64,000 nucleotides of DNA from CAWUKT01 sp963923035 (GTDB lineage Bacteria > Bacteroidota > Bacteroidia > J057 > JADKCL01): contig CAWUKT010000006.1 of assembly GCA_963923035.1 (NCBI GenBank), positions 62,001 to 126,000 of the forward strand. The letters run 5' to 3'. The notes under the pieces are model-generated. The model was not told where the DNA came from, searched no databases, and saw only the letters and a program-made list of their open reading frames with translations. A program made the translations under genes and the position numbers. Of the stretch, positions 8,962 through 16,992 are shown piece by piece. Numbering within the stretch: the first letter of the stretch is position 1; each line of letters starts with the position of its first letter.

Positions 8962-9250
8962 AGCCTTCAGTGAGGTTGGACGCCCCCAATTCCGCCACCG
9001 ACGCCCGGATCACGTAGTCGGCGCCGTTGAGAATGGTGCGGGCCTGCTCCGGAACTTCCTGAGCGCGCCACACCAAAGCCAGGGGGATGCGAACCGGAGG
9101 AAGGATGCTGCCTCGGTGCAGGGACAGGTGACCATCGTGCATGAAACCGGTCCCCGTGACCACGGCATGAGAGGTTTCCATTTCCTCGTTCAAAAACCAG
9201 AGAAGCAGGGCAAGTTTTTTTCCGTACAAATCGGTTAAGACAATGTTCAT
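8933..9250 (-). CDS. Hypothetical protein
   Basis: I do not recognise this 105-residue protein. It starts MNIVLTDLYGKKLALLLWF and has no signal peptide, membrane helix or obvious motif. The middle reads as a plausible compact alpha/beta fold (HAVVTGTGFMHDGHLSLHRG, then IPLALVWRAQEVPEQARTILNGADYVI). Its 3' end overlaps the convergent regulator gene by 29 bp. The start at 9250 was preferred to the longer frame to 9307, whose extra residues look non-coding. It could be a genuine small gene or a chance open frame; I favour a gene because the region would otherwise be empty and the composition is protein-like. Confidence 0.5.
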   Translation of the reverse strand: MNIVLTDLYGKKLALLLWFLNEEMETSHAVVTGTGFMHDGHLSLHRGSILPPVRIPLALVWRAQEVPEQARTILNGADYVIRASVAELGASNLTEGFSDSDRRSA

Positions 9251-9350
9251 GGGTTTTCTCAGATAGGTTGGTACTCTGAATATCCCCCATTTGTCCCCAA
9301 CCCCCAATCCTAACCCTCATTCTTCTTACCTACCCAAAGGCTCCACATAA

Positions 9351-9385
9351 AAAAGAGGCCCCCTGAAACTCAGAGGGCCTCTTTT
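9351..9385. terminator. Intrinsic terminator, usable on both strands, after the SH3 lipoprotein gene
   Basis: GAGGCCCCCTG (9355-9365) pairs with CAGAGGGCCTC (9371-9381) with one mismatch, flanked by A6 on the left and T4 on the right. Confidence 0.8.
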
Positions 9386-9410
9386 GGCCTAAACAAGGCA
9401 ATTATTTTTC

Positions 9411-10364
9411 TCAGTTCAGGGACTTGGAGGTGAACTGGCCAAAGAGCCATCCTTCTTGTCCGCTGTCCGTCCGAACTTTGTACCAGTAATCAAGGTTGCC
9501 ACCGATTTCTTCCATGTCTCCCTTGGCGACGATGAGAACGATGTCACCACTGAACAGCTGGAAGAGTTTTTCACCGGTCGCCGTATTCGGCTCCGAACGC
9601 ACATTTACATTGTCGCCGGTGATCATCAGCTCATCCGAACCGAGTTCGCGGGGCGGCTCAGACGCGGCACCGACCATTTCCACGGCCATCTCGTACAGGA
9701 TCGAACTCTTGTAAGCATCGTTGTTGGTGACGGTCTCCAGGAGCGAGGTCCGCTTGGCCGGATTGCTTTCTTTTTGGGCCTTGTTGATGATCACCCCCAC
9801 GGCGACGTCGGTCTCAGAGGTAGAGACAACCGAATTGCCGAGGACCCAACCGCGGATGCGGTTATTGCTCTTATCGTTGATCGAAATGAATTCCTGGAAT
9901 TCCTCGTTGGTTTGCTTGATGACCACCAAGGTGCCCACATCGACATTCTTCTCGGTGATATTGGAAACGGAGGGACGCTTGTAAACCTGGGAAGAGGCGG
10001 TGATCACGCCGTAGCGACCTCCCGCGTGGATGAGGTCTTCCCGGACCCAGCCTTCCTTGCCGTCGAGCAAGCGAACTTTTTCGTAGGTGCGCTTAGGACC
10101 TTCTTTGTTCTCTCCGAGGAGCGTCATTTTCTCTCCAAAGGAAACCGAAGCCAGCCATTTGGAACTTCCATCCGCATCTTCACGGAGGGAATGGCCATCC
10201 CAGGTGGATACAGCGCCATCGGTATCAGCAGCGGCTTCTCCGGGATCACCAGCCGATTCTTCGGTGGATGCTTCGCTGCCATTGTCGGAACCTTCTTCGC
10301 CACCACATGCAGTCATAAAGGCCAGAAACAGGGCCATCAGGGCGAATAGTTTCAGATTTTTCAT
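9411..10364 (-). CDS. SH3b-domain lipoprotein
   Basis: A 317-residue lipoprotein: a hydrophobic signal, then the lipobox FMTAC with the acylated Cys20. An acidic, low-complexity linker (about 22-52, rich in E, S, G, D) tethers two bacterial SH3-like regions: about 55-115 (SVSFGEKMTLLGEN to GKEGWVREDLI) and about 245-315 (DNVNVRSEP to GQEGWLFGQF). The latter is the canonical SH3b pattern found in cell-wall-binding proteins. A third SH3-like segment may lie at 118-180 (SQVYKRPS to IRGWVLGNS). Its likely role is peptidoglycan or periplasmic ligand binding. It lies upstream of a strong terminator and downstream of the LemA-like gene. Confidence 0.85.
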   Translation of the reverse strand: MKNLKLFALMALFLAFMTACGGEEGSDNGSEASTEESAGDPGEAAADTDGAVSTWDGHSLREDADGSSKWLASVSFGEKMTLLGENKEGPKRTYEKVRLLDGKEGWVREDLIHAGGRYGVITASSQVYKRPSVSNITEKNVDVGTLVVIKQTNEEFQEFISINDKSNNRIRGWVLGNSVVSTSETDVAVGVIINKAQKESNPAKRTSLLETVTNNDAYKSSILYEMAVEMVGAASEPPRELGSDELMITGDNVNVRSEPNTATGEKLFQLFSGDIVLIVAKGDMEEIGGNLDYWYKVRTDSGQEGWLFGQFTSKSLN

Positions 10365-10422
10365 TGTTTCAGGGTAAGTTAGGGTAATACCTAAAGGTAA
10401 AATTTCCCCAACTCAATTGCAA

Positions 10423-10962
10423 TCAATCCCCCCGGTCATTCTCTCCCAGCAGCAGGTCCAGCTCTTCGTATTTGAACATGGAAGCCACGATGGCAGAGGC
10501 ACCCGCGGTGACCAATTCGTTGTATTCCCGGACATCGTCGTTGCGTTCCCGCTTGGCGATCTTGATCTTCCGGTTGATCTCCTCAATTTGTTCAAGGATT
10601 GAGAGGGCCGCTTGATTGGGGTTGGCAATGTTCGGGTTGCGGAGCTGCATCTTGACCCGTTCGATATTGGTCGTGGCTTCGCCCATCAGCATGCCCAGTT
10701 CCATCGTGCTCTCAGCAGTAGTGGCTTTTTTGGAAGCGCGCAATGCCGCCTTGACCCCACTCTGCCCAATCGAAGTATCCTGGGGCATCGTGCGGTTCAG
10801 TTGGTCAATCAGGCTGAGCCGCTCGTTCAGATACTGCTTCAGCAGATTGTCATTTTTCTTGATCCGCGACTTCTTGGCATTGAACTTGTTCATGAAGTGG
10901 GTGGCCAAAAAGAAGACCACGACCCCTACAACTGCGAGAAAAATTAAAGCTCTCCAAAACAT
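10423..10962 (-). CDS. LemA-like membrane-anchored helical protein
   Basis: A 179-residue protein with one N-terminal membrane helix (residues 4-22) followed by a long, charged, mostly helical region. Its end (AKRERNDDVREYNELVTAGASAIVASMF) matches the closing helix of LemA proteins (ARRDYNEAVREYN then ...P.N..A..F). The earlier LemA signature (YN.LV followed by VENQ..RR.DLIPNLV) is only weakly recognisable, so this is a distant member. Function of the family is unknown. A TAnnTTTG box lies 26 nt before the ATG. Confidence 0.65.
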   Translation of the reverse strand: MFWRALIFLAVVGVVVFFLATHFMNKFNAKKSRIKKNDNLLKQYLNERLSLIDQLNRTMPQDTSIGQSGVKAALRASKKATTAESTMELGMLMGEATTNIERVKMQLRNPNIANPNQAALSILEQIEEINRKIKIAKRERNDDVREYNELVTAGASAIVASMFKYEELDLLLGENDRGD

Positions 10963-10988
10963 ATTTTGAGTGTATGATGGTGTAATAG

Positions 10989-10996
10989 CAAAGCTA
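10989..10996 (-). promoter_or_regulatory. -7 promoter element before the LemA-like gene
   Basis: The minus strand reads TAGCTTTG, an exact TAnnTTTG match, ending 26 nt before the start at 10962. No clear TTTG -33 element was seen. Confidence 0.5.
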
Positions 10997-11014
10997 TCAA
11001 AAAAGGGACGATTC

Positions 11015-11728
11015 TTAAACCTCTACGGCGGCAATTAGTTCGGGAATTTTGGCCCAGGATCCGACCAGGGTAGGGGAGTTGAGGGCCTGATGGAGCAGGA
11101 ACTCAAAGTCATTCCGGGAGACTTCCCGGGCACCCAGACTGACCAGGTGGTTGGTTCTTTGCTGACAGTCAATGACATCGAAGTCGAGCCGTTGCAGGGC
11201 GTGGGCCAGGTGAATCAGGGCGTACTTGGAGGCATTCGGAACCAGTGTGAACATGGACTCGCCGAAAAAAATCTTTCCGAGGCTGATCCCGTACAGCCCC
11301 CCAATCAATTTTCCATTGTCCCAAACTTCCACGGAATGGGCAAAACCCTCCCGATGGAGTTGAGAATAAGCCGCTTGCATCTGCTCCGTGATCCAGGTTC
11401 CCAGTTGTCCGGCCCGTGGGGTATACGCACAAAAGCGGATGACCTCGTTGAAGTGTTGGTCCACCGTGATCTCAAATCTTTTCCGACGAAACAGGGACCG
11501 CATGCTTTTGGAAACCTTGATTTCGGAAGGGAAAAGCACAAGCCGGGGCGCCGGAGACCACCACAAATAAGGCTCGGGGTCTGAGTACCAGGGGAATATG
11601 CCGAGGGAATAGGCCCGCAACAGGCGGCCCGGGCTCAGATCGCCCCCAATGGCCAACAAGCCATTTGGCTCCGCTTCCGAGGTGGGAGGGAAATCATAAC
11701 GGTCAGGAGGCAATTCATAAACTGGCAT
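11015..11728 (-). CDS. aat: Leucyl/phenylalanyl-tRNA-protein transferase
   Basis: A 237-residue cytoplasmic enzyme that attaches Leu or Phe from aminoacyl-tRNA to the N-terminus of proteins starting with Lys or Arg, marking them for ClpS/ClpAP degradation (bacterial N-degron pathway). Family blocks present: GLLAIGGDLSPGRLLRAYSLGIFPW (22-46), WWSPAPRLVLFP (56-67), GQLGTWITEQM (106-116), GKLIGGLYGISLG (139-151), FGESMF (154-159) and the closing VIDCQQRTNHLVSLGAREVSR. Length is typical. It starts at the ATG at 11728, divergent from the DUF4476-like gene. Confidence 0.96.
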   Translation of the reverse strand: MPVYELPPDRYDFPPTSEAEPNGLLAIGGDLSPGRLLRAYSLGIFPWYSDPEPYLWWSPAPRLVLFPSEIKVSKSMRSLFRRKRFEITVDQHFNEVIRFCAYTPRAGQLGTWITEQMQAAYSQLHREGFAHSVEVWDNGKLIGGLYGISLGKIFFGESMFTLVPNASKYALIHLAHALQRLDFDVIDCQQRTNHLVSLGAREVSRNDFEFLLHQALNSPTLVGSWAKIPELIAAVEV

Positions 11729-11892
11729 TCAGTTCCAGAGCTAGGTTTTGGGCGGTTGGAACAACCAGGAAATTGGACAAATAAATCAGCTGTCTAAACG
11801 ACCAATTTTAACCAATGCCCTCCAAATCCCAAAACTTTTCCCGTACAGCTTCTCAACATCCCTTATTTTTATCCCTGAAATACGATTCAAAT

Positions 11893-12726
11893 ATGAAAAA
11901 ACTACTCCTCCTCCTTTCCTTTTGGGCCGTCGCCGGGTGGGCCCTGGGCCAGGGATTCGTCACCGGTAACGGTCAAGCCCTGGGTTCTAACTTCGTCGTG
12001 TTCTCCGAAAACAACGAACCCTTCACCATCGTCGTCAACGGCATCCAGCTGAACAACCGCCCCGTCGCGAATATCAAAGTGGCGAACCTCGTTCCCGGTC
12101 CCTACATATTCCGGATCTTGCCCATCAACCCTGCGGTCCCGGCCATGGAAATCGATCTCCAGGTCCAGGGCGGACGGGAATTGACCTACGCCATCGTCAC
12201 CACGCCCCGGGGAGGCCGCCGCATGGTTTTCGTCAACGAGTTTTCCCTCCGCTTCAACCCGGCCCCTCCCGTCCAGCAATTGGTCGTGGAATACCAGGGC
12301 GGATTGCAGGTCAATCCGCCCCCCGTCCCAAATCCAACGGTCCCGCCCGTCGTGGTCCCCAACCCGACCATCAACCCTCCGGTGATCGTCGATCCGGGAC
12401 CCTTGCCCGGTTACAACGGCCCCATTGGCTGCCAGGGACCGATGATGGACCCGCAGAGCTTCAGCCAGGCGCGGGCTTCCATCCAAGGAAAGACTTTCTC
12501 GAGCTCCAAGATGACCCTCGCCAAGCAAATCACCCGCAGCAATTGCCTGCTGGCCGATCAGGTCCGGGACATCACCCGGCTGTTTGATTACGAATCCGAC
12601 CGCCTGGAATACGCCAAGTTTGCCTACCCCTTCACCTACGACCAGGGCAACTACTTCAAAATCAACGATGCATTTGAATTCGAATCCAGCATCAGCAACC
12701 TGGAGCGTTTTCTCCAGGGCCGATAA
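11893..12726 (+). CDS. Secreted protein with DUF4476-like C-terminus
   Basis: A 277-residue exported protein. The start at 11893 gives a clean signal peptide (MKKLLLLLSFWAVAGWALGQ); the longer frame from 11815 adds 26 unrelated residues. Residues about 25-125 look like a PEGA-like beta domain (FTIVVNGIQLNNRPVANIKVANLVPGPY). A proline-rich linker (about 128-180, VNPPPVPNPTVPPVVVPNP) leads to a helical C-terminal domain (MDPQSFSQARASIQGKTF to ISNLERFL) that matches the DUF4476 pattern of Bacteroidota. Function is unknown. A TATTTTTA box, near the -7 consensus, lies about 12 nt upstream. Confidence 0.8.
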   Translation: MKKLLLLLSFWAVAGWALGQGFVTGNGQALGSNFVVFSENNEPFTIVVNGIQLNNRPVANIKVANLVPGPYIFRILPINPAVPAMEIDLQVQGGRELTYAIVTTPRGGRRMVFVNEFSLRFNPAPPVQQLVVEYQGGLQVNPPPVPNPTVPPVVVPNPTINPPVIVDPGPLPGYNGPIGCQGPMMDPQSFSQARASIQGKTFSSSKMTLAKQITRSNCLLADQVRDITRLFDYESDRLEYAKFAYPFTYDQGNYFKINDAFEFESSISNLERFLQGR

Positions 12727-12750
12727 GCAGGAGAGAGGACCGCAATAAAG

Positions 12751-12780
12751 AACGGGGCCATCCTTGCGGATGGCCCCGTT
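12751..12780. terminator. Bidirectional terminator between convergent genes
   Basis: A perfect 13-bp stem AACGGGGCCATCC/GGATGGCCCCGTT with a TTGC loop. It serves the DUF4476-like gene on the left and the M43 protease gene on the right. Confidence 0.88.
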
Positions 12781-12805
12781 TATATATTGATGACCTGAGG
12801 TCAGC

Positions 12806-14968
12806 TTATTCGAAGATCAACTTCTGGCGGTAAGACTTCGCGCCGTCGGTGATGCGGAGGAAGTAAACCCCGGCGGGGACATTGTCCAGGTCGATGCCAT
12901 TGCGGTACTGACCAGCAAAGCCTTCGAGGCGCTCGTTGTACACCTGCTGTCCGAGGTTGTTGAACACGTCGATGTCGAGGTTGCTGATTTCGTTCATGGT
13001 GAACTCCAACAGGAAGTTACCGGAGGAGGGGTTCGGGTAGGCCGTGATATTGCCGTCGAACAGATCGTCTTCGATGCCTACCGTACCGACCGTCACTGTC
13101 ACATCAAAGCTGGTGAAGCAGTTCGCCGACTGGTCGCTGGCGGTGAGGGTATACGTGGTGGTAGAGGTCGGAGAGGCTTGCGGGTTGGCACAAGTGGTAC
13201 AGCTCAGACCAGCGGCGGGGGACCAGCTATAGGTGATACCCGGCTTGGAGGAGGTGGTAACCAACTGAACGCTACCACCCTGCGGGATGGTCGGAGCATT
13301 GGGAGCAACGCTGACGACCAGTTCCTGAATGACCGGGTGAGCCGCGTGGCCCACGGTGATTTCCCAGCTGCTGGCGTCATCGTAACGGTACCAGTCGTTG
13401 GTATTCCACTGCTCCCAAGCCGTACAAACAGCCTGGTCGTTGATGGTATTCGAGAGGAGAACCACCGTATCGCCGGGAGTACCATAGTCAATGCCCACCC
13501 CTACGTAGAAGGGACCGGAAACAGCCACCGGATTGGTGAAGGTGATGCCGACCTGACCGCTCAAGTTGATGGCATTCTGGATATTGATGTTTTCCGTGTG
13601 GAGGATATTGCCGGGCTCACCACCGTTGTCGTCCCAGATATAAGCGTTGAAGCTACTGCTGGCGCTGGCGGCGGAAAGGGCATCCAGTTCCAGGAACATG
13701 CCTTCAATGGAGTTGGCGTTGGACGTGTTGGGGTAGTATTCTGCCTTGGCGATGTCGCCGTAGCCGTTCTGGCCTGAGACATAGCCACCACCACCAGCGG
13801 CGGGAACGGTATAGACTGTCAGGCTACCGGGAATCGGGTAGTTGACCGTATCAATGCCACACTGACCGGGAGGCGATCCCTGACCACAACCATCGGAAGT
13901 GGTGATGCCGATCCGGGCACCTTGCAGGTAGAAGTCCATCCGGTCGGCCTGGCCCTGGGTAAACAGGTTCATGCAAGCATCGTCTACATAGTCCATGTAG
14001 TTCTGGTGCATGTCGTTCAGGTCGGTGGGAGTTTCCGTACAGCTATTCTGGTTGGCCGAAGGACAGTTGTAGTTCGGCTGAGAAGTCGGAGGGGTGTCGC
14101 ATACGAGGTCACCAGCGGAGTTACAGGTAGCGGCAGTATTGCCGGCACAACCACCGGAGAAGGTGTGGTCCAGACCCAACCAGTGGCCCACTTCGTGGGT
14201 CGTGGTGCGGCCTTGGTTATAAGGAGCCCCCGGGCTGTTCTGACCGAAGAACGGAGCGGCAATCACAACCCCGTCGTTGCCGGGCTGGCTGGCCAGGTTC
14301 CAGGGAAGCGTAGCGTAACCGAGGATGGTTCCGTTGCTGATGCTTTCCACCACGTACATGTTCAGATACTTGAAGGGGTCCCACTGGACGATCGACTTCA
14401 GCTGACCACCCTGGTTGATGTTGTGGTTGGCGAGCGAGTTCTGGATCCGGTTGATACCGGTCGTGGGGTTGCCCTGCGGGTCACGGGTCGCCAGACAGAA
14501 CTGGATGTCCGTAGCCGCCGCCACATTGGCGAACTGGGCCGGTGTATTGGTCGTATCCGCGTTGAGGCGGGCGTAGTCATTGTTCAGGATGTCCAACTGG
14601 GTGAAGATCCGGGCGTCCGGAAGCAAGTTGGGGTTGCTGGAGTAGATGACATGGACAACGACGGGAATCGTGGTCACCATAGCCGTCTTGCGGTTGCTGG
14701 GGCCTCCGTTATTGATCCACTGCAGGTAATTCTGCTTGTCTTGCTCGGCGATCCGCTGTAATTCCGGATCGTTCTGGAGTTGTTGATGATAGAAATCATC
14801 GGTACCACACGTACGATGGGCGGGAACCGCCATGTCAGAATGGTCATGCGAGTGATCATGCGAGTGGTTCGACTGTACCCCGACCGGAAGGGGACGCTGA
14901 GCATTCACATTGGATGCCAGAAATCCGAAACACAGCAATGCGCTTAGTAGTAAAAAATTATTTCTCAT
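12806..14968 (-). CDS. M43 family (cytophagalysin-type) zinc metalloprotease with T9SS sorting domain
   Basis: A 720-residue secreted metalloprotease. The signal peptide is 1-23 (ending NVNAQ). A short His-rich stretch follows (HSHDHSHDHSD, 35-45). The catalytic domain spans about 55-355, with the metzincin motif HEVGHWLGLDH (zinc ligands H258, H262, H268; general base E259) and a Met-turn NYMDY (M325). Paired cysteines at C274/C282/C290/C302/C310 fit disulfides of the cytophagalysin/PAPP-A group. Then come a jelly-roll-like region, a PKD/Ig-like repeat (about 555-630, ending TYTLTASDQSANC) and a T9SS sorting domain (AYPNPSSGNFLLEF to SYRQKLIFE). It is expected to be released or surface-anchored and to degrade external protein. 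Confidence 0.94.
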   Translation of the reverse strand: MRNNFLLLSALLCFGFLASNVNAQRPLPVGVQSNHSHDHSHDHSDMAVPAHRTCGTDDFYHQQLQNDPELQRIAEQDKQNYLQWINNGGPSNRKTAMVTTIPVVVHVIYSSNPNLLPDARIFTQLDILNNDYARLNADTTNTPAQFANVAAATDIQFCLATRDPQGNPTTGINRIQNSLANHNINQGGQLKSIVQWDPFKYLNMYVVESISNGTILGYATLPWNLASQPGNDGVVIAAPFFGQNSPGAPYNQGRTTTHEVGHWLGLDHTFSGGCAGNTAATCNSAGDLVCDTPPTSQPNYNCPSANQNSCTETPTDLNDMHQNYMDYVDDACMNLFTQGQADRMDFYLQGARIGITTSDGCGQGSPPGQCGIDTVNYPIPGSLTVYTVPAAGGGGYVSGQNGYGDIAKAEYYPNTSNANSIEGMFLELDALSAASASSSFNAYIWDDNGGEPGNILHTENINIQNAINLSGQVGITFTNPVAVSGPFYVGVGIDYGTPGDTVVLLSNTINDQAVCTAWEQWNTNDWYRYDDASSWEITVGHAAHPVIQELVVSVAPNAPTIPQGGSVQLVTTSSKPGITYSWSPAAGLSCTTCANPQASPTSTTTYTLTASDQSANCFTSFDVTVTVGTVGIEDDLFDGNITAYPNPSSGNFLLEFTMNEISNLDIDVFNNLGQQVYNERLEGFAGQYRNGIDLDNVPAGVYFLRITDGAKSYRQKLIFE

Positions 14969-15231
14969 ACCCTATTAGTAAAAAAACAGTTACACTTTTC
15001 AGGGACAAATTAACCAACGCCTCATAACAATCAAACTACCTAAAACCATTTTGCCCCCAAAAGTCCGATATTTTACGTCCCTCTTTTTAGCCGGGAATCT
15101 TTTAGGAAGAATGGAGACGGGGATTTGGAAAAGAAAGGATCATTTTGCGCCACGAAAAAGAAATTTGGCCCCGCTCAGCTGTCAGTGGGAGGGGAGGGAA
15201 GGAGAATGAAAACTAAATCGGTTGGTCATAG
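14969..15231. other. Gene-free stretch between M43 protease and minisatellite
   Basis: This region upstream of the protease start should hold its promoter. No exact TAnnTTTG match is found on the minus strand, and I see no open frame that looks coding. Confidence 0.4.
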
Positions 15232-15410
15232 TATATCCTCGGTTGGTCCCAGCGTAACCCACTGCGGTCCCAGACCAACCCCGGTTACTCCCGGTGCAAC
15301 CCAGCGCGGTCCGTGACCAACCGCGGTTACTCCCGATGCAACCCATTGCGGTCCGTGACCAACCGCGGTTATCCCCGAGGCAACCCACTGCGGTCCCACA
15401 CCAACCCAGC
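15232..15410. repeat. 42-bp tandem repeat, about four copies
   Basis: Units begin at 15232 (degenerate), 15274, 15316, 15358 and a partial at 15400. The core of each contains ACCAACCGCGGTTA, including the palindrome AACCGCGGTT, followed by CCCGATGCAACCCATTGCGGTCC with variation. Units 15274-15315 and 15316-15357 differ at only a few positions. Because 42 is a multiple of three, several frames stay open through the array (14-residue periodic peptides), but none has a credible start, so it is treated as non-coding. It ends just beyond the stop of the FAD monooxygenase gene (15414). Confidence 0.88.
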
Positions 15411-15413
15411 TCG

Positions 15414-16550
15414 CTACAAGCCCTCTACGGCGAACAACTTGTCCATCTGTTGCTGGATGACCTTCGGTGGCGTCAGCCGCATCATCCACTTCATCACGTG
15501 CCGCCCAATCGGATGGTGGGCCATTTGCCCAAAGCGCCAGGAATTGTTGACGACATAGTCCACCTTGCCCCGCCGACTCGCCTCAAAAGCCTGGAAGGCC
15601 TGGTAATGGTGCGGGTGCGAGGTCAGCGCGCGCGCCATATAGTAGGCATCCTCAATCCCCTGGCCCCCGCCTTGCCCCATATTCGGGGTGGTGGCATGGG
15701 CCGCATCCCCCATCAGGCAAACCGGCCCCGTATGCCATTGCTCCAGCCGCTTCAGGTCGTGGATATCGTGCCTGAGGATTTGGTCCAGCGGCGTAGCGGC
15801 AATCATCTCCCGGATGAAGGGATGGAACCGCGTATAACGGGCCTGCAATTCGGCCTTCAGCTGAGAACGGTCGTCTTGCTGGCCTTCCGGAGCCTTCGCC
15901 ACGGCAAACCAATAGGTCTCCCGGTCGGAAATCGGAGCCAATCCAATCCGGGCGCCGGGGCCCCAGGCTTCGTAGCCCCCCGATTGATAGCCGGCAGGCG
16001 GCGAAATCGGCGCAATGCCACGCCAGCAGGTTTGCCCGGAATAGCGCAGTTGAGAGTCCCAGCCCAATTGCTGGCGGACCTGGGAGTGGATCCCATCGGC
16101 TCCCAGCAGAAGATCGGTGGGAAGTTCCCGCGAACCAAAGCGGGCAAAGAGTTGGTCTCCATCAAACCAGTGGCTCCTGAAAGGATGCCCCAGGTGGACC
16201 GATTCGAGCGGGAGCGCCTCGTACAAGACTTTTTGGAGGCGGGCCCGGTGGATGGAAACAATCGGAGATCCTGCCGAGGAAACCTCGGAAATCTTGCGGG
16301 GAGTGGTGAGCGGTTTGAGTTGGGCGGTGGTGATTTGAACGTCGGTGAGGGCGTGGCCAGCGGCCCGGACGGCCTGGCCGACCCCCAGCCAATCGAGAAC
16401 CTTCAGGGCATTGGGTTGCATCCAAATACCCGCACCGATTTCATTGAGCGCCGTGGCTTTTTCGTAGACCTGGGGAGAAAGGCCGTGTTTGCGGAGGGCA
16501 AGGGCAGTGGTAAGGCCCGTAATACCGCCTCCAGCGATAGAAATGTCCAT
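15414..16550 (-). CDS. FAD-dependent monooxygenase (aromatic-hydroxylase type)
   Basis: A 378-residue flavoprotein of the group A hydroxylase family (salicylate hydroxylase, zeaxanthin epoxidase and kin), which inserts one oxygen atom using NAD(P)H and O2. It shows the Rossmann GGGITG at 7-12, the DG motif (LLLGADGIHSQVR, 147-159) and the GD motif (LMGDAAHATTPNMGQGG, 279-295). Length and order are standard. The start ATG at 16550 leads straight into the first beta strand. Substrate is unknown and no pathway genes are adjacent. Its stop sits against the tandem-repeat array, so array length could affect its 3' UTR. Confidence 0.9.
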   Translation of the reverse strand: MDISIAGGGITGLTTALALRKHGLSPQVYEKATALNEIGAGIWMQPNALKVLDWLGVGQAVRAAGHALTDVQITTAQLKPLTTPRKISEVSSAGSPIVSIHRARLQKVLYEALPLESVHLGHPFRSHWFDGDQLFARFGSRELPTDLLLGADGIHSQVRQQLGWDSQLRYSGQTCWRGIAPISPPAGYQSGGYEAWGPGARIGLAPISDRETYWFAVAKAPEGQQDDRSQLKAELQARYTRFHPFIREMIAATPLDQILRHDIHDLKRLEQWHTGPVCLMGDAAHATTPNMGQGGGQGIEDAYYMARALTSHPHHYQAFQAFEASRRGKVDYVVNNSWRFGQMAHHPIGRHVMKWMMRLTPPKVIQQQMDKLFAVEGL

Positions 16551-16662
16551 GTTGATTCTGGTAGTTACTGGTGGGTAATACGGATTTCAGGGGGAGAGGA
16601 TGGGAAATGGACGGGGAAAATGACCGGAAATGACAAAGATCATCTGCCAGTAAATCCAGCCC

Positions 16663-16992
16663 CTACAACTCGGTATACTTGTCCCGTTTTCCCTTTGCCT
16701 TGTCCACCGGATACTTGGCTTCGTTCTTCTTCATTTTCTCCATCACAATCTCCTTCACGTCCACCTCCAACTCCGCCGCCAGCAGGAACGCATTGTAAAT
16801 CACATCCGCCAATTCATCTCGAATCGCCTGATGGTCAGCTTCATCGGCTTGTTTCCACAGGAACAGCTCCAACAATTCACCCGCCTCTACATTCAACGAA
16901 ATGGCAATGTCCTTGAGGTTGTGGTACTGCTTCCAATCGCGGTCGTCGCGAAATTTCAGGATGGCGTCGGTGATGGCCTGGATGTCACTCAT
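16663..16992 (-). CDS. MazG-like nucleotide pyrophosphohydrolase
   Basis: A 109-residue all-alpha NTP pyrophosphatase of the MazG/RS21-C6 (dCTPase-like) type, which cleaves non-canonical or excess (d)NTPs to NMP and PPi. The ExxE...ExxD metal-binding pattern is visible: E36 and E39 (NVEAGELLE), then E60 and D63 (RDELADVIYNAFLL). The start at 16992 (MSDIQAITDAIL) fits the family. Its first 8 bases overlap the end of the upstream HNH endonuclease gene, implying translational coupling. It is probably a house-cleaning enzyme, but the coupling to a nuclease could mean a role in a DNA-modification or defence setting. Confidence 0.87.
   Translation of the reverse strand: MSDIQAITDAILKFRDDRDWKQYHNLKDIAISLNVEAGELLELFLWKQADEADHQAIRDELADVIYNAFLLAAELEVDVKEIVMEKMKKNEAKYPVDKAKGKRDKYTEL

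Noticed and set aside
15232..15410. Possible CRISPR array
   Set aside because: Units are contiguous with no unique spacers, and there are no cas genes.
15294..16916. 540-codon plus-strand frame through the 42-bp repeats and opposite the FAD monooxygenase
   Set aside because: The repeat length (multiple of 3) keeps frames open; the opposite strand encodes a clear monooxygenase.
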